DNA of 64,000 bases from Adhaeribacter rhizoryzae. Lineage in GTDB: Bacteria; Bacteroidota; Bacteroidia; Cytophagales; Hymenobacteraceae. Within the stretch, counting starts at the first letter, position 1; each line of letters begins with the position of its first letter. Under the pieces are notes generated by a model. The model was given only the letters and a program-made list of their open reading frames with translations, was not told where the DNA came from and did no database searches. The stretch covers positions 90,270-154,269 of the forward strand of contig NZ_VWSF01000003.1 of NCBI RefSeq assembly GCF_008629685.1, written 5' to 3'. Below are positions 52,841 to 61,414 of this stretch, piece after piece. A program made the position numbers and the translations under genes.

Positions 52841-53446
52841 TTATTTGCTGTAGGAAGTTCGTTCGATTATACTGCGGCCTAAAGTAATTTCATCGGTATA
52901 TTCCAATTCGCCACCCACGGGTACACCCCGGGCAATGGTGGTAATCCGGACTTTAAAATCACGTAGTTTGCGGGTAATATAAAAAGCCGTGGTGTCGCCT
53001 TCCATAGTCGGGCTAATGGCCAGCAATACTTCTTTTACTTCTGCATCGGTTAAACGCTCAACCAGCGAACCAATAGTTAAATCAGAAGGGCCAATGCCTT
53101 CGATGGGTGAAATAACGCCGCCCAGTACGTGGTACAAACCTTTATACTGCCCCGTATTTTCAATGGCAATTACATCCCGGATGTCACTTACCACACACAC
53201 CAAACTGCGGTCGCGGAGCGGATTAGCGCAAATATTACAAATTTCGGTGTCCGAAATATTATGGCAATTTTTACAATAGGTAATGTCTTCGCGCATTTTT
53301 ACCAGCGCGGCCGATAATGATTGTGTTTCGGTGGTTTCTTCTTTTAACAAATGCAGCACCAGCCGCAACGCCGTTTTTCGGCCAATTCCCGGAAGTTTTG
53401 CCAACTCATCAACTGCATTCTCTATTAACTTTGACGGAAAATTCAT
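52841..53446 (-). CDS. recR: recombination mediator protein RecR
   Basis: 201 residues. An N-terminal helix-hairpin-helix ([21 protein letters not shown]) is followed by the four-Cys zinc finger [20 protein letters not shown] and the TOPRIM domain ([39 protein letters not shown]). With RecO it loads RecA on gapped DNA. It lies 13 nt downstream of clpS in the same direction. Confidence 0.96.
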   Translation of the reverse strand: MNFPSKLIENAVDELAKLPGIGRKTALRLVLHLLKEETTETQSLSAALVKMREDITYCKNCHNISDTEICNICANPLRDRSLVCVVSDIRDVIAIENTGQYKGLYHVLGGVISPIEGIGPSDLTIGSLVERLTDAEVKEVLLAISPTMEGDTTAFYITRKLRDFKVRITTIARGVPVGGELEYTDEITLGRSIIERTSYSK

Positions 53447-53459
53447 TCAGGATTTAGGG

Positions 53460-53741
53460 TTATACAATATCTGCCGAAATGCCCCGGTCGTGAATAGCCG
53501 AACACATGGCTTCCAACTCTTCGAAAGTACCTACTTTAACGGTGCATTTACCTTTGTAATGAATTAAGTAGGTACATTGCTCGGCTTGTTCCGGCGCATG
53601 CTTGCATACTTCTATTAACGTTTGAATAACGTGCTCAAAAGTATTGAAATCGTCGTTATACACGACCAGATTTTTCAGGTCTATTACTTCTTCCAGAAGC
53701 AATACATCTTCCTGAAATGCTATTTCGGTCTCTGTCCTCAT
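53460..53741 (-). CDS. clpS: ATP-dependent Clp protease adaptor ClpS
   Basis: 93 residues. The core motif LKNLVVYNDDFNTFEHVIQTLI and HYKGKCTVKVGTFEELEAM match ClpS, which hands N-degron substrates to ClpAP (or ClpC). The N-terminal extension is acidic and short. The -7 element TAAATTTG sits only 5 nt before the ATG. Probably co-transcribed with recR. Confidence 0.93.
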   Translation of the reverse strand: MRTETEIAFQEDVLLLEEVIDLKNLVVYNDDFNTFEHVIQTLIEVCKHAPEQAEQCTYLIHYKGKCTVKVGTFEELEAMCSAIHDRGISADIV

Positions 53742-53746
53742 AGTTA

Positions 53747-53754
53747 CAAATTTA
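53747..53754 (-). promoter_or_regulatory. candidate -7 element very close to the clpS start
   Basis: The minus strand reads TAAATTTG, then TAACT, then ATG. The expected transcription start falls on or next to the start codon. Confidence 0.45.
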
Positions 53755-53964
53755 CGAAAATAAGCGGTCTTTTAAAAGAAAACTGCTTAATTCTGTTTAA
53801 CTTTCGCCCCACTTTGTATTATACTTTTCCTGTTTCCCGAATGGTTACAAAAAGTTGTTATATTCTATTAAACAGTCGCTTGGTCCTAAAAAGAAAATAA
53901 AAACTAAAGCCGGCTACCAATTGTTTTAAAGCTTACATAATAACCATTCTCTTTTATTTTACTT

Positions 53965-54516
53965 ATGCCCGTACCCTCTGCCGATTTTAAAAAAGCCTTA
54001 AAAAATTTAACCGATAAAGAAAAAGAAGCCATCATTCTGCGGGCGGCGAGGCGCGATGCCGAACTGTATGATTTGCTGGCTTACGAATTATTACCCGACC
54101 GCACGTTGGAGTTGGTAACCGAAGAAACTTCCGAAATAATTCACGAGCACATGTACGGGGTTAGCGGCCGTAACCTGAGCAAAAATATTAATCGCTCTCT
54201 GCGGAAATCAATAAAAGAGATTGCCCGTTTTAAGCGCATTACCAAAGATGCCAAAGCCGAAATTGATTTACATTTATATTTACTCAAGCTGATATTCGAT
54301 AATTTTACCGGCCAGTTCGAGAGCCGCTACAAGAGTTTTTTTGTGGGTACCGCCCGTTTGCTGCTGCGCACCACCAAGCTCATCCGGAAAAACCTGCACG
54401 AAGATTACCACCTGGAGTACAAAGCTGACTTGGATAATTTCCTGGACCAAATTCATAGCCGTAGCCAGCGGATTCATCTTACTTTTGAGGTGCCCCGGGA
54501 ATTTGAGGTTGATTAA
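53965..54516 (+). CDS. helical protein of unknown function
   Basis: 183 residues, soluble, strongly helical and charged. It opens with DFKKALKNLTDKEKEAIILRAARRDAELYDLLAYELLP and continues with many Arg/Lys-Leu heptads (SKNINRSLRKSIKEIARFKR; LLLRTTKLIRKNLHEDYH). I recognise no family, though similar proteins occur in Bacteroidota genomes. It stands 74 nt upstream of the Alpha-ANH ATPase gene on the same strand. The compositional regularity and preserved frame support a real gene. Confidence 0.7.
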   Translation: MPVPSADFKKALKNLTDKEKEAIILRAARRDAELYDLLAYELLPDRTLELVTEETSEIIHEHMYGVSGRNLSKNINRSLRKSIKEIARFKRITKDAKAEIDLHLYLLKLIFDNFTGQFESRYKSFFVGTARLLLRTTKLIRKNLHEDYHLEYKADLDNFLDQIHSRSQRIHLTFEVPREFEVD

Positions 54517-54589
54517 TTTATTTTACGCCTGCTAATAAAGAATAAAATATTCAGGCAATCACCTCTTAAATATTTACTCATACCTAAAC

Positions 54590-55321
54590 ATGAAAGACGC
54601 TTTTTTTGCCTGGAGTGGCGGTAAAGATTCGGCGCTTGGTTTATACCGGGTTTTACAGCAGCAGCAATACCTGGTTAAATATTTATTAACTACCGTAAAC
54701 GAAGCGCACCAGCGCGTTTCGATGCACGGCGTACGATTATCCCTCTTGGAACAGCAGGCGCACGCCATTGGCATTCCGTTAAAAATTGTTTGGGTACCCG
54801 AAACTCCCAGTATGGCCGAGTACGAAGCCCTGATGGCGGAAGCAATGCTTTCCTTTAAAGCCGAAGGAATTGCAATTGGTATTTTCGGAGATATTTTTCT
54901 AGAAGATTTACGCCAATACCGCGAGGCCAAATTAAACCAAGTGGGTTTGCAAACGGCTTTCCCGCTTTGGGGCGAAAATACAACTTACTTGGTGCAAACA
55001 TTTATTAAATCCGGCTTTCGGGCTAAGCTGGTTTGCGTGAGTGACCAACGATTGGGGCGTTCGTTTATAGGTCGTGCGTTGGATGCTAGCTTATTACAGG
55101 ATTTACCACCGCAAGTTGACCCGGCCGGTGAAAACGGCGAATATCATTCTTTTGTTTACGATGGGCCAATATTTAAAACACCGGTAAGCTTTACAACCGG
55201 CGAAATAATAATGCGGGATTATGCCCCGGCAACTGATAAAGATGCGGAATGCGGAACTAACACCACCCAGGCTTATGATACCAGATTTTGGTTCTGCGAT
55301 TTAATTCCGGAGCCTGGCTGA
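54590..55321 (+). CDS. Dph6-like ATP-binding protein (DUF71, adenine nucleotide alpha-hydrolase superfamily)
   Basis: 243 residues. The PP-loop AFFAWSGGKDSALGLYRVL at the N-terminus and RVSMHGVRLSLLEQQAHAIG, then FGDIFLEDLRQYREA and the C-terminal DPAGENGEYHSFVYDGPIF, define the diphthine-ammonia ligase/DUF71 family. Bacteria lack diphthamide, so the real acceptor is unknown; bacterial members have been suggested to act on other amide-forming reactions. No pathway genes adjoin it. Confidence 0.87.
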   Translation: MKDAFFAWSGGKDSALGLYRVLQQQQYLVKYLLTTVNEAHQRVSMHGVRLSLLEQQAHAIGIPLKIVWVPETPSMAEYEALMAEAMLSFKAEGIAIGIFGDIFLEDLRQYREAKLNQVGLQTAFPLWGENTTYLVQTFIKSGFRAKLVCVSDQRLGRSFIGRALDASLLQDLPPQVDPAGENGEYHSFVYDGPIFKTPVSFTTGEIIMRDYAPATDKDAECGTNTTQAYDTRFWFCDLIPEPG

Positions 55322-55344
55322 ATATTTAAGCCACTACCGAAATA

Positions 55345-56274
55345 TTAAAAATACGGTTCGTGGATGGCATCAACCGGCTCAACGTGAATAAGTACATCGT
55401 AAATGCGGGGGTTAGCATCCAGAATTACCGCTTTAACGGCATGGGCAATATCGTGGCCTTCTCTTACCGATAAATCACCGTCGACGAGCACGTGTAAATC
55501 CACGAATAACTCAAAACCCATTTTCCGGACAAAGCATTTTTCTAAGCCTTTCACGCCAGGCACATTGTTAGCCAGTAATTTTACTTCCTGAATAATATCG
55601 GCGGAAGGGGCAGCATCCATCACTTCGTTTAATGCGGGCCGGAATACCCGGTATGCATTAATGAAAATAATGCCGGCGGCAATGAGGGCAGCGTAATCGT
55701 CAGCCACTTCGTAGCCCTTGCCCCCGATAATGGCAACCGCAATACCAATAAAAGCCGCCGCTGAGGTAATGGCATCGCTCCTATGGTGCCAGGCATCGGC
55801 TTTTACGGCGGTGCTGTCGGCCTCCTCCCCTACTTTTATGATAAACCGGAATAAAACTTCTTTTACCAATATTACAATGCCCAGCACCCATAAGGTAAAA
55901 GTTTTAGGTACTTCGTGCGGCGTTAAAATATTGCTGAAACTTTCTACCACAATTAAAACAGCGGCAGCAGCCATGGTAAGGGCAATAATGGTAGCAGCCA
56001 GCGGCTCGGCTTTGCCGTGCCCGTACGGGTGATCTTTATCCGGCGCTTTGGCCGCAATTCGCAAGCCGGCAAATAATATTAAAGAGCTAAAAACATCCGA
56101 AGCTGACTCGATGGCATCGGCAATGAGGGCGTAAGAATTGCCCAAAATACCGGCCGTACCTTTAATAATTACCAAGCCCATGCTAACCAGAATACTTACC
56201 AGGGTAGATTTCAGGCCTTTATAAGCCGGGTGCGGCAGCGTTGGTTGTTTGGCTAAAGTCAAGGGTTTAAACAT
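55345..56274 (-). CDS. cation diffusion facilitator transporter
   Basis: 309 residues. Six TM helices and a C-terminal cytoplasmic ferredoxin-like domain (about 215-309). Metal-site motifs: GNSYALIADAIESASDVFSS in TM2, where the common His is Glu, KDHPYGHGKAEPLAATI after it, and VKADAWHHRSDAITS in TM5. The altered TM2 site suggests a metal preference other than Zn, perhaps Fe or Mn, but this is inference. It converges with the upstream + strand gene and is unlinked to yceI. Confidence 0.9.
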   Translation of the reverse strand: MFKPLTLAKQPTLPHPAYKGLKSTLVSILVSMGLVIIKGTAGILGNSYALIADAIESASDVFSSLILFAGLRIAAKAPDKDHPYGHGKAEPLAATIIALTMAAAAVLIVVESFSNILTPHEVPKTFTLWVLGIVILVKEVLFRFIIKVGEEADSTAVKADAWHHRSDAITSAAAFIGIAVAIIGGKGYEVADDYAALIAAGIIFINAYRVFRPALNEVMDAAPSADIIQEVKLLANNVPGVKGLEKCFVRKMGFELFVDLHVLVDGDLSVREGHDIAHAVKAVILDANPRIYDVLIHVEPVDAIHEPYF

Positions 56275-56399
56275 TAAAGCGCTATTTCCTTATTTTTTCG
56301 GCGGCAAAGTTCCGGAGTATTCCTGTAAAAACAAATCTGCTTCGCAGTTGTGGGTACAACCGCGAAGCAGATTACTATTAAAACGCAGAAAAAGTTAAC

Positions 56400-57065
56400 T
56401 TATTTTTTAGCTACCAGGTTAAACTGTACGGTAAAATCATCGTGAATGGCTTTGTCGCCGATATTGGCAAAAAAGCTTTTAGAACCGTAGCGAATATCCC
56501 ACTTAGTGCGGTCTAAGGTTACAGCATCGGACTTAGCCGTAATGGTGTTGCCTTGTACATTTACCACCGCCGGGAAGCTAACTGGCTGGGCAATGCCTTT
56601 AATGGTTAATACACCGTTTACCGTTGCGTTAGGAGCACCGGCTTTGGCCGCTTTTACCGGGGTAATATTCGATATTTTAAAAGTAGCGTTCGGGTGTTTC
56701 TCCGTTGAAAAGAAATCATCGGATTTTAAGTGACCTACCAGCTTCTGGTTGTAATCTTTGTCGGTTACGTCCAGGTTTACAATGCTGTTCATATCAATAA
56801 CCACATTGCCTGCTACCACTTTGTTTTTATCGGCCTGCAGCTCACCACTGGCAATTTTAACGGTACCGTTGTGTTCGCCGGTTACTTTTTTACCGTTCCA
56901 GGTCATGGTGCTTTGGGCCGGATCAATTTTATAGGCGGTAGCAGTTTTGCTTTTAGTTTCTTTGGTGGTATTTACCTTGGCGGCAGAAGCTAAAGTTTGA
57001 GCATTACTGGTACCTGAAAATAATATGCTGGCAAGAAATAAAGCTGAAAAAATAGTTTTTTTCAT
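56400..57065 (-). CDS. YceI-family periplasmic lipid-binding protein
   Basis: 221 residues. A signal peptide (about 1-22, ending SNAQ) is followed by the YceI lipocalin-like barrel: YKIDPAQSTMTWNGKKVTGEHNGTVKIASG, a KLVGHLKSDDFFSTEKHPNATFKI segment split by a short loop, and DRTKWDIRYGSKSFF. Members bind isoprenoid-like lipids. It lies 57 nt downstream of marR in the same direction, so it is probably the target of that regulator. Confidence 0.92.
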   Translation of the reverse strand: MKKTIFSALFLASILFSGTSNAQTLASAAKVNTTKETKSKTATAYKIDPAQSTMTWNGKKVTGEHNGTVKIASGELQADKNKVVAGNVVIDMNSIVNLDVTDKDYNQKLVGHLKSDDFFSTEKHPNATFKISNITPVKAAKAGAPNATVNGVLTIKGIAQPVSFPAVVNVQGNTITAKSDAVTLDRTKWDIRYGSKSFFANIGDKAIHDDFTVQFNLVAKK

Positions 57066-57122
57066 GGTTTAAATAATTTTTAAAGAAAAAAGGGTTTAAC
57101 TGTAATTATTAATATTGAAATA

Positions 57123-57572
57123 TTAAAGGCGAATTTTATCAAGTAACTGGTTTAGGATCTCAGCTTCGTCTTCGGTTAGGCTTTGAACACCAGCATGCAA
57201 ATTTTTACTTTCGTCGTCAATGCGTTTAAGTAAATCCAATCCGCCCTGTGTTATAAGCACATCTACGGTGCGGCGGTCGTGCTCGCATTGCGTACGGCTT
57301 ACCAATTCTTTAGCCACCAGTTTATCTACAATCCGCGAAGCATTAGAAGTTTTATCTAACATGCGCTCGATTAATAGATTTACCGTGGCGGGTTTCGGGT
57401 GTTGCCCGCGTAAAATGCGTAAAATATTGTACTGTGGTAAAGTCAGCCCGTATATCCGCAATAATTCGGCTTGCCGCTGTTCTACCCAACCGGCGGTGTA
57501 AACCAAATTAATATAGGCTTTCTGGTAAATATCTTTAAAAACCGGCTGTTTAATTTCTTCTTCTATGCGCAT
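57123..57572 (-). CDS. MarR-family transcriptional regulator
   Basis: 149 residues. The winged helix spans about 45-115: LTLPQYNILRILRG, NLLIERMLDKTSNASRIVDKLVAKELVSR and the wing DRRTVDVLITQGG. Dimerising helices flank it. The promoter region contains two perfect palindromes (57606-57617 and 57619-57634), as expected for autoregulation. It probably represses itself and yceI; the inducer is unknown. Confidence 0.93.
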   Translation of the reverse strand: MRIEEEIKQPVFKDIYQKAYINLVYTAGWVEQRQAELLRIYGLTLPQYNILRILRGQHPKPATVNLLIERMLDKTSNASRIVDKLVAKELVSRTQCEHDRRTVDVLITQGGLDLLKRIDDESKNLHAGVQSLTEDEAEILNQLLDKIRL

Positions 57573-57598
57573 ACTTAAGTTCTATTCCGATTTTGATA

Positions 57599-57634
57599 CA
57601 AATTTATGTATATACATTTAATGTTGCAACATTA
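57599..57634 (-). promoter_or_regulatory. marR promoter with two palindromic operators
   Basis: On the minus strand a -33 TTG (57627-57629) and -7 TAAATTTG (57599-57606) are 20 nt apart, 26 nt before the marR ATG. ATGTATATACAT (57606-57617) is a perfect 12-bp palindrome and TAATGTTGCAACATTA (57619-57634) a perfect 16-bp palindrome. Both overlie the spacer and -33 element, the typical position for MarR binding. Confidence 0.7.
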
Positions 57635-57837
57635 TTTAATATTATTTTAGTTCCAGCTTTAATAATATTGCCGCTGGCTCTCAGATGGCACAATATGCCA
57701 TTTTATTTTATGGCTTTACAACGCAAGCAATAACATAGTGGCTAAGCTATTCTGGTACTCAAAAGCTAATTTCAGTATTTACCGGTGAATTTTTAAGTAT
57801 TTAAATAATTATTAACCTAGCCTTGTTTTCGTAAAAA

Positions 57838-57982
57838 AGCCCCAAGGAGTTAACAAGCAGCCAACCGGACAAGGTATTAAATTAATCCGGGAGCCGTTGC
57901 TGGTAATTTTTATAAGGTTTCTTCCTTAGTTTTTTCATAATAATCCTAAAAAGCTAATCATATTTTATGGTTAGCTTTTTTT
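57838..57982 (+). ncRNA. possible small RNA ending at a + strand terminator
   Basis: A very good terminator (57948-57962 with 57966-57980, 15 bp with one G-U pair, followed by T) points along the + strand, but the only upstream gene is marR on the opposite strand. Between lie a bulged stem with CCGGA/TCCGG at its core (about 57862-57900) and a small AAGG/CCTT hairpin. No ORF fits. Only a weak promoter match (TAGCCTTG) is visible. It could instead be an attenuator-like element before the gene at 58059. Confidence 0.3.
57948..57982 (+). terminator. orphan intrinsic terminator
   Basis: A 15-bp stem with a 3-nt loop is followed by TTTTTTT. It lies 77 nt before the DUF4199 start codon and downstream of no + strand gene. 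The rest of 57635-57837 shows nothing recognisable. Confidence 0.8.
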
Positions 57983-58058
57983 ATTAACCAGTATATTTTT
58001 AGTTTGCGGCTAGTTAGGCTATTAACCAAAGTAATCGGCCTAACGTATCTGCCTTCTT

Positions 58059-58565
58059 ATGAAAACACTTGCTATTTCGGGTATAATAACTGGGCTGGTT
58101 ATTTCGGGTTGGATGTATCTGGAATTTCTGGCGGGTTTTCATGGCTCCGCTGTTGGCCGCTACACGGGTTTTGCGGCCCTAATTTTTACCATCCTGGGAA
58201 TATTTTTCGGCATAAGGGCTTACCGCATTAAAGAGCGGGCCGGCCAAATGAATTTCTGGCAAGGGGTATTAGCAGGTGTGGTTATATCGGTGTTTGCCGG
58301 TTTAATTACAGCTATATTTACGTTTGTTTACTTTAGCTACATTAATCCGGACTTTGTGGATTACATGGTAAACCTTAACCGCCAAACCTTGGAGCAACAT
58401 GGCGCTACCGATGTGCAGGTGCAGTCGAACGAAATTGTTACCCGCGAATTATTTCAGCCTTTGCCGCAGGCTTTACGGGCTTTTGGCGGTTACGTAGCGG
58501 CCGGTAGTTTATTTTCCTTAATTATTGCGGGTTTGCTTAAAACCAAAAGACAAGATGCGCCTTAA
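58059..58565 (+). CDS. DUF4199 membrane protein
   Basis: 168 residues with four TM helices (about 5-25, 35-55, 72-95, 142-162). The loop after TM2 reads FFGIRAYRIKERAGQMNFWQGVLAG, which is the conserved core of DUF4199, a Bacteroidota family of unknown function. It converges with the epimerase gene with 7 nt between stops. Confidence 0.85.
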   Translation: MKTLAISGIITGLVISGWMYLEFLAGFHGSAVGRYTGFAALIFTILGIFFGIRAYRIKERAGQMNFWQGVLAGVVISVFAGLITAIFTFVYFSYINPDFVDYMVNLNRQTLEQHGATDVQVQSNEIVTRELFQPLPQALRAFGGYVAAGSLFSLIIAGLLKTKRQDAP

Positions 58566-58572
58566 GCCACCT

Positions 58573-59562
58573 TTAGGAAATAAATAATTCACCGTTTCTT
58601 TCTTCTACAATCCCGAAAGGTTCGTCTTTTAATATTAAAAAGCCATCTAAATCGGCTTGGTACACACCCTGGCAGAGTTGCATCGCCGACCAAATGCCTA
58701 AAGAAGTTTCGACCATACAGCCCACCATGGTTTTGAGTCCATGCTGCCGGGTTTGTTCTAATATTTGCAAGCCATTTAAATAGCCGCCCGCTTTCATTAA
58801 TTTCATGTTTACCCCGTGAAACTGCTGCTGTAGCGCCTCAAAATCGGCGTGGTCCGTAACCGATTCATCGGCAAAAATATCGTAGGGCGTCTGCTGGCGC
58901 AAATATTTATAAGCCTCTATTTCGGTAGCAGGCATGGGCTGTTCAATAAAAGCAATTTGGTAAGGCTTTAGTTGCTCCAGAAAAATCAGCAGTTTATCCG
59001 GGTCGGTCCAGGCTTCGTTGGCATCTACTATCAGCGGCCGGTTATTAACCGATGCTACCTGTTTTACCAGGTTTAAGCCATCTTCCTGGTTTACTTTCAC
59101 CTTCAGGTTGGCAAAGCGGTTCAGGTTGTTATCGCGGATAAAATTAGCTACCAGTTCGGGGTTCATAATGGGTAACGTAAATGCCGTAGCCACTGAAGCA
59201 GGCAGGTTAACGCCTAAAAACTCGACTACCGAAATGCTTTTTTTCTGGCAGTAATAATGAATATAAGCCGATTCAATGGCAAAGCGCAGGGAGTTAGCCG
59301 GCGGATACAAGGAAAGCAGCACCTGCAAATCTTCCAGCGACCGGATTAATTCCAGGCCATTTTCTACCAGCAATTCGTACTGGTGCGTTAATGCTTCGGC
59401 CGTTTCTCCGTACCGGATGTTGGGAGCTGCTTCGCCTATACCCACGAAACGCCGGTCGGCCACCCGGATAAATAAATTTGTTTTTTCGTCCGAGCTGTTC
59501 CGGGAAATTTTCCAGGTATACCGTAACTGCAGTTTTTTTGACTCAAGGTGCCAACGAAGCAT
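58573..59562 (-). CDS. L-Ala-D/L-Glu epimerase (enolase superfamily)
   Basis: 329 residues. The muconate-lactonising-type barrel keeps the catalytic and metal residues: LKVKVN (Lys), VDANEAW (Asp), EQPMP (Glu), ADESV (Asp) and MKLMKAGG (Lys). N-terminal capping domain: YTWKISRNSSDEKTNLFIRV, GIGEAAPNIRYGE. It probably epimerises Ala-Glu from recycled murein peptides, in keeping with the murein genes in the window, though dipeptide specificity varies in the family. Confidence 0.9.
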   Translation of the reverse strand: MLRWHLESKKLQLRYTWKISRNSSDEKTNLFIRVADRRFVGIGEAAPNIRYGETAEALTHQYELLVENGLELIRSLEDLQVLLSLYPPANSLRFAIESAYIHYYCQKKSISVVEFLGVNLPASVATAFTLPIMNPELVANFIRDNNLNRFANLKVKVNQEDGLNLVKQVASVNNRPLIVDANEAWTDPDKLLIFLEQLKPYQIAFIEQPMPATEIEAYKYLRQQTPYDIFADESVTDHADFEALQQQFHGVNMKLMKAGGYLNGLQILEQTRQHGLKTMVGCMVETSLGIWSAMQLCQGVYQADLDGFLILKDEPFGIVEERNGELFIS

Positions 59563-59726
59563 GTAAGTAATTTAAAGCCGGTGCTATAAGGGCTGTAGTG
59601 AATATTGCAGATTTAGCTATTTACTTTAAATAAATCAACAAACAAAGATTAATTTTTCCGGCTACCTCCCCCACTTTCTCCTAAACCGCCCTGGTTAAAG
59701 CCGCCTGAATATCTAAAAGAAAGTAA

Positions 59727-59734
59727 TATATTTG
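59727..59734 (+). promoter_or_regulatory. candidate promoter -7 element of the symporter gene
   Basis: TATATTTG matches TAnnTTTG, 219 nt before the ATG at 59954. The implied long leader holds a small GTTTTAC/GTAAAAC hairpin near 59887-59902 and no ORF. Other promoters nearer the gene are possible. Confidence 0.35.
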
Positions 59735-59953
59735 TACCTTTTTTAATCCAAAATATTTACCCAAGACTTAAAAGATTTATTTTAATAGCTGTTAAACGCA
59801 CCCGGCTTACAGTTGCTCTCTTAGATTTACATGCGCAGCTATTTTATTTAAACAATTTATCAGGTGCTTAATTAAGTACAAAGAGGTTTTACTGGTAAAA
59901 CTGGTTTTGTTTGCAGCAGATAAGTTAAATCTTTTTTTATACGCCATTACAAC

Positions 59954-61339
59954 ATGCGAAAATCGCGAATTTTACTCTTTACCTTACTTGTATTAACCCT
60001 GGCTGCTGTTTTAACCGTGCTGCATAATTATGGTTTTGTTCAGCTATCGCCGGTTGCCTTAAGTGTGCTCCGGTGGGTGGGCATTGCTTTGCTGGTATTT
60101 TATGCTACACAAAAAAAATCGCTTACCACCTGGATTCTGGCTAGTATGGTTATTGGGGCCGAGATTGGTTACAGTTTTCCGGATTTTGCCCAGAACCTGA
60201 ATGTGCTGAGTAAAATATTCCTGCGCCTGATAAAAACCATTATAGCACCGCTCATTTTCGCGACGCTGGTAGTTGGCATTGCAGGTCATTCTAACTTAAA
60301 ACAGGTTGGCAGCATGGGCTTAAAAGCCCTGATTTATTTTGAGGTAGTAACCACCATTGCTTTATTTATTGGACTGGCGGCCATTAATTTAAGCCGGGCC
60401 GGCGAAGGCATTGTGCTGCGCGGTGCGGAATCAGCAGAGATAAAAGCCCCCGAAAAACAAACTGTAAGTGATATTATTCTGCATATTTTCCCAGAAAATA
60501 TTGCTAAATCAGTAGCCGAGGGGCAAGTACTGCAAATTGTGGTATTCAGTATTTTATTCGGAATAGGGTTAGCTATGCTGGCCGAAAACCGCCGCCGGCC
60601 TTTGTTAGAAGTAACCGAAAGCCTGGCCGAAACCATGTTTAAGTTTACGAATATTATTATGTTGTTTGCCCCGGTGGCGGTAGGTGCGGCTATTGCTTAT
60701 ACCGTAGGGCACATGGGCTTTGGCATTCTGGTAAACTTGTTTAAATTATTAGCTACCCTGTACGTAGCGCTACTGGCTTTTATTTTGCTGGTGTTGTTGC
60801 CGGCAGCTTTAATGTTCCGGATACCACTCAAGCGCTTTGTGCAGGCCATTGCCGAACCGGTTTCGATTGCTTTTGCCACCACCAGTTCCGAAGCCGCTTT
60901 GCCCCGCGCCATGGAAGCCATGGAAAAAATAGGCGTGCCGCGGAAAGTAGTAGCCTTTGTAATGCCTATGGGTTATAGCTTTAACTTGGATGGCACCACG
61001 CTTTATTTATCGCTGGCCTCCGTTTTTGTGGCGCAGGCAGCCGGTATTCACATGCCCTGGGAGCAACAATTATTAATGGTTTTCACGTTAATGCTCACGA
61101 GTAAAGGGGTAGCCGGAGTACCCCGGGCTTCGCTGGTAATATTATTAGGTACGGCTGCTTCTTTTAACCTGCCCGTAGAACCTATTTTTATTATTTTGGG
61201 TATTGATGAACTAATGGACATGGCCCGCACAGCGGTAAATGTAATTGGTAATTGCCTGGCTTCGGCTATTGTGGCCCGCTGGGAAGGCGAATTTCAGGAT
61301 AATCCCAGCGCCATTATGCAAGAAGTAGAAGAAATATAA
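59954..61339 (+). CDS. dicarboxylate/glutamate:cation symporter (DAACS)
   Basis: 461 residues, about eight TM helices and two re-entrant loops. Hallmarks are FATTSSEAALPRAMEAM (HP1 serine-rich tip), MPMGYSFNLDGTTLYLSLASV (NMDGT-type motif in TM7), TSKGVAGVPRASLVIL (HP2) and GIDELMDMARTAVNVIGNCLA (TM8 with substrate-binding Asp/Arg). It should import glutamate, aspartate or C4-dicarboxylates with H+ or Na+. The N-terminus has an extra hydrophobic helix pair before the usual start, so length is slightly above GltP. Confidence 0.94.
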   Translation: MRKSRILLFTLLVLTLAAVLTVLHNYGFVQLSPVALSVLRWVGIALLVFYATQKKSLTTWILASMVIGAEIGYSFPDFAQNLNVLSKIFLRLIKTIIAPLIFATLVVGIAGHSNLKQVGSMGLKALIYFEVVTTIALFIGLAAINLSRAGEGIVLRGAESAEIKAPEKQTVSDIILHIFPENIAKSVAEGQVLQIVVFSILFGIGLAMLAENRRRPLLEVTESLAETMFKFTNIIMLFAPVAVGAAIAYTVGHMGFGILVNLFKLLATLYVALLAFILLVLLPAALMFRIPLKRFVQAIAEPVSIAFATTSSEAALPRAMEAMEKIGVPRKVVAFVMPMGYSFNLDGTTLYLSLASVFVAQAAGIHMPWEQQLLMVFTLMLTSKGVAGVPRASLVILLGTAASFNLPVEPIFIILGIDELMDMARTAVNVIGNCLASAIVARWEGEFQDNPSAIMQEVEEI

Positions 61340-61414
61340 CCGCAGTTTAAATATTACTGATTTTGGTTATATTTTAAGGATAATTCATTACCTTTTAAGC
61401 TAAACCCAAAACCT

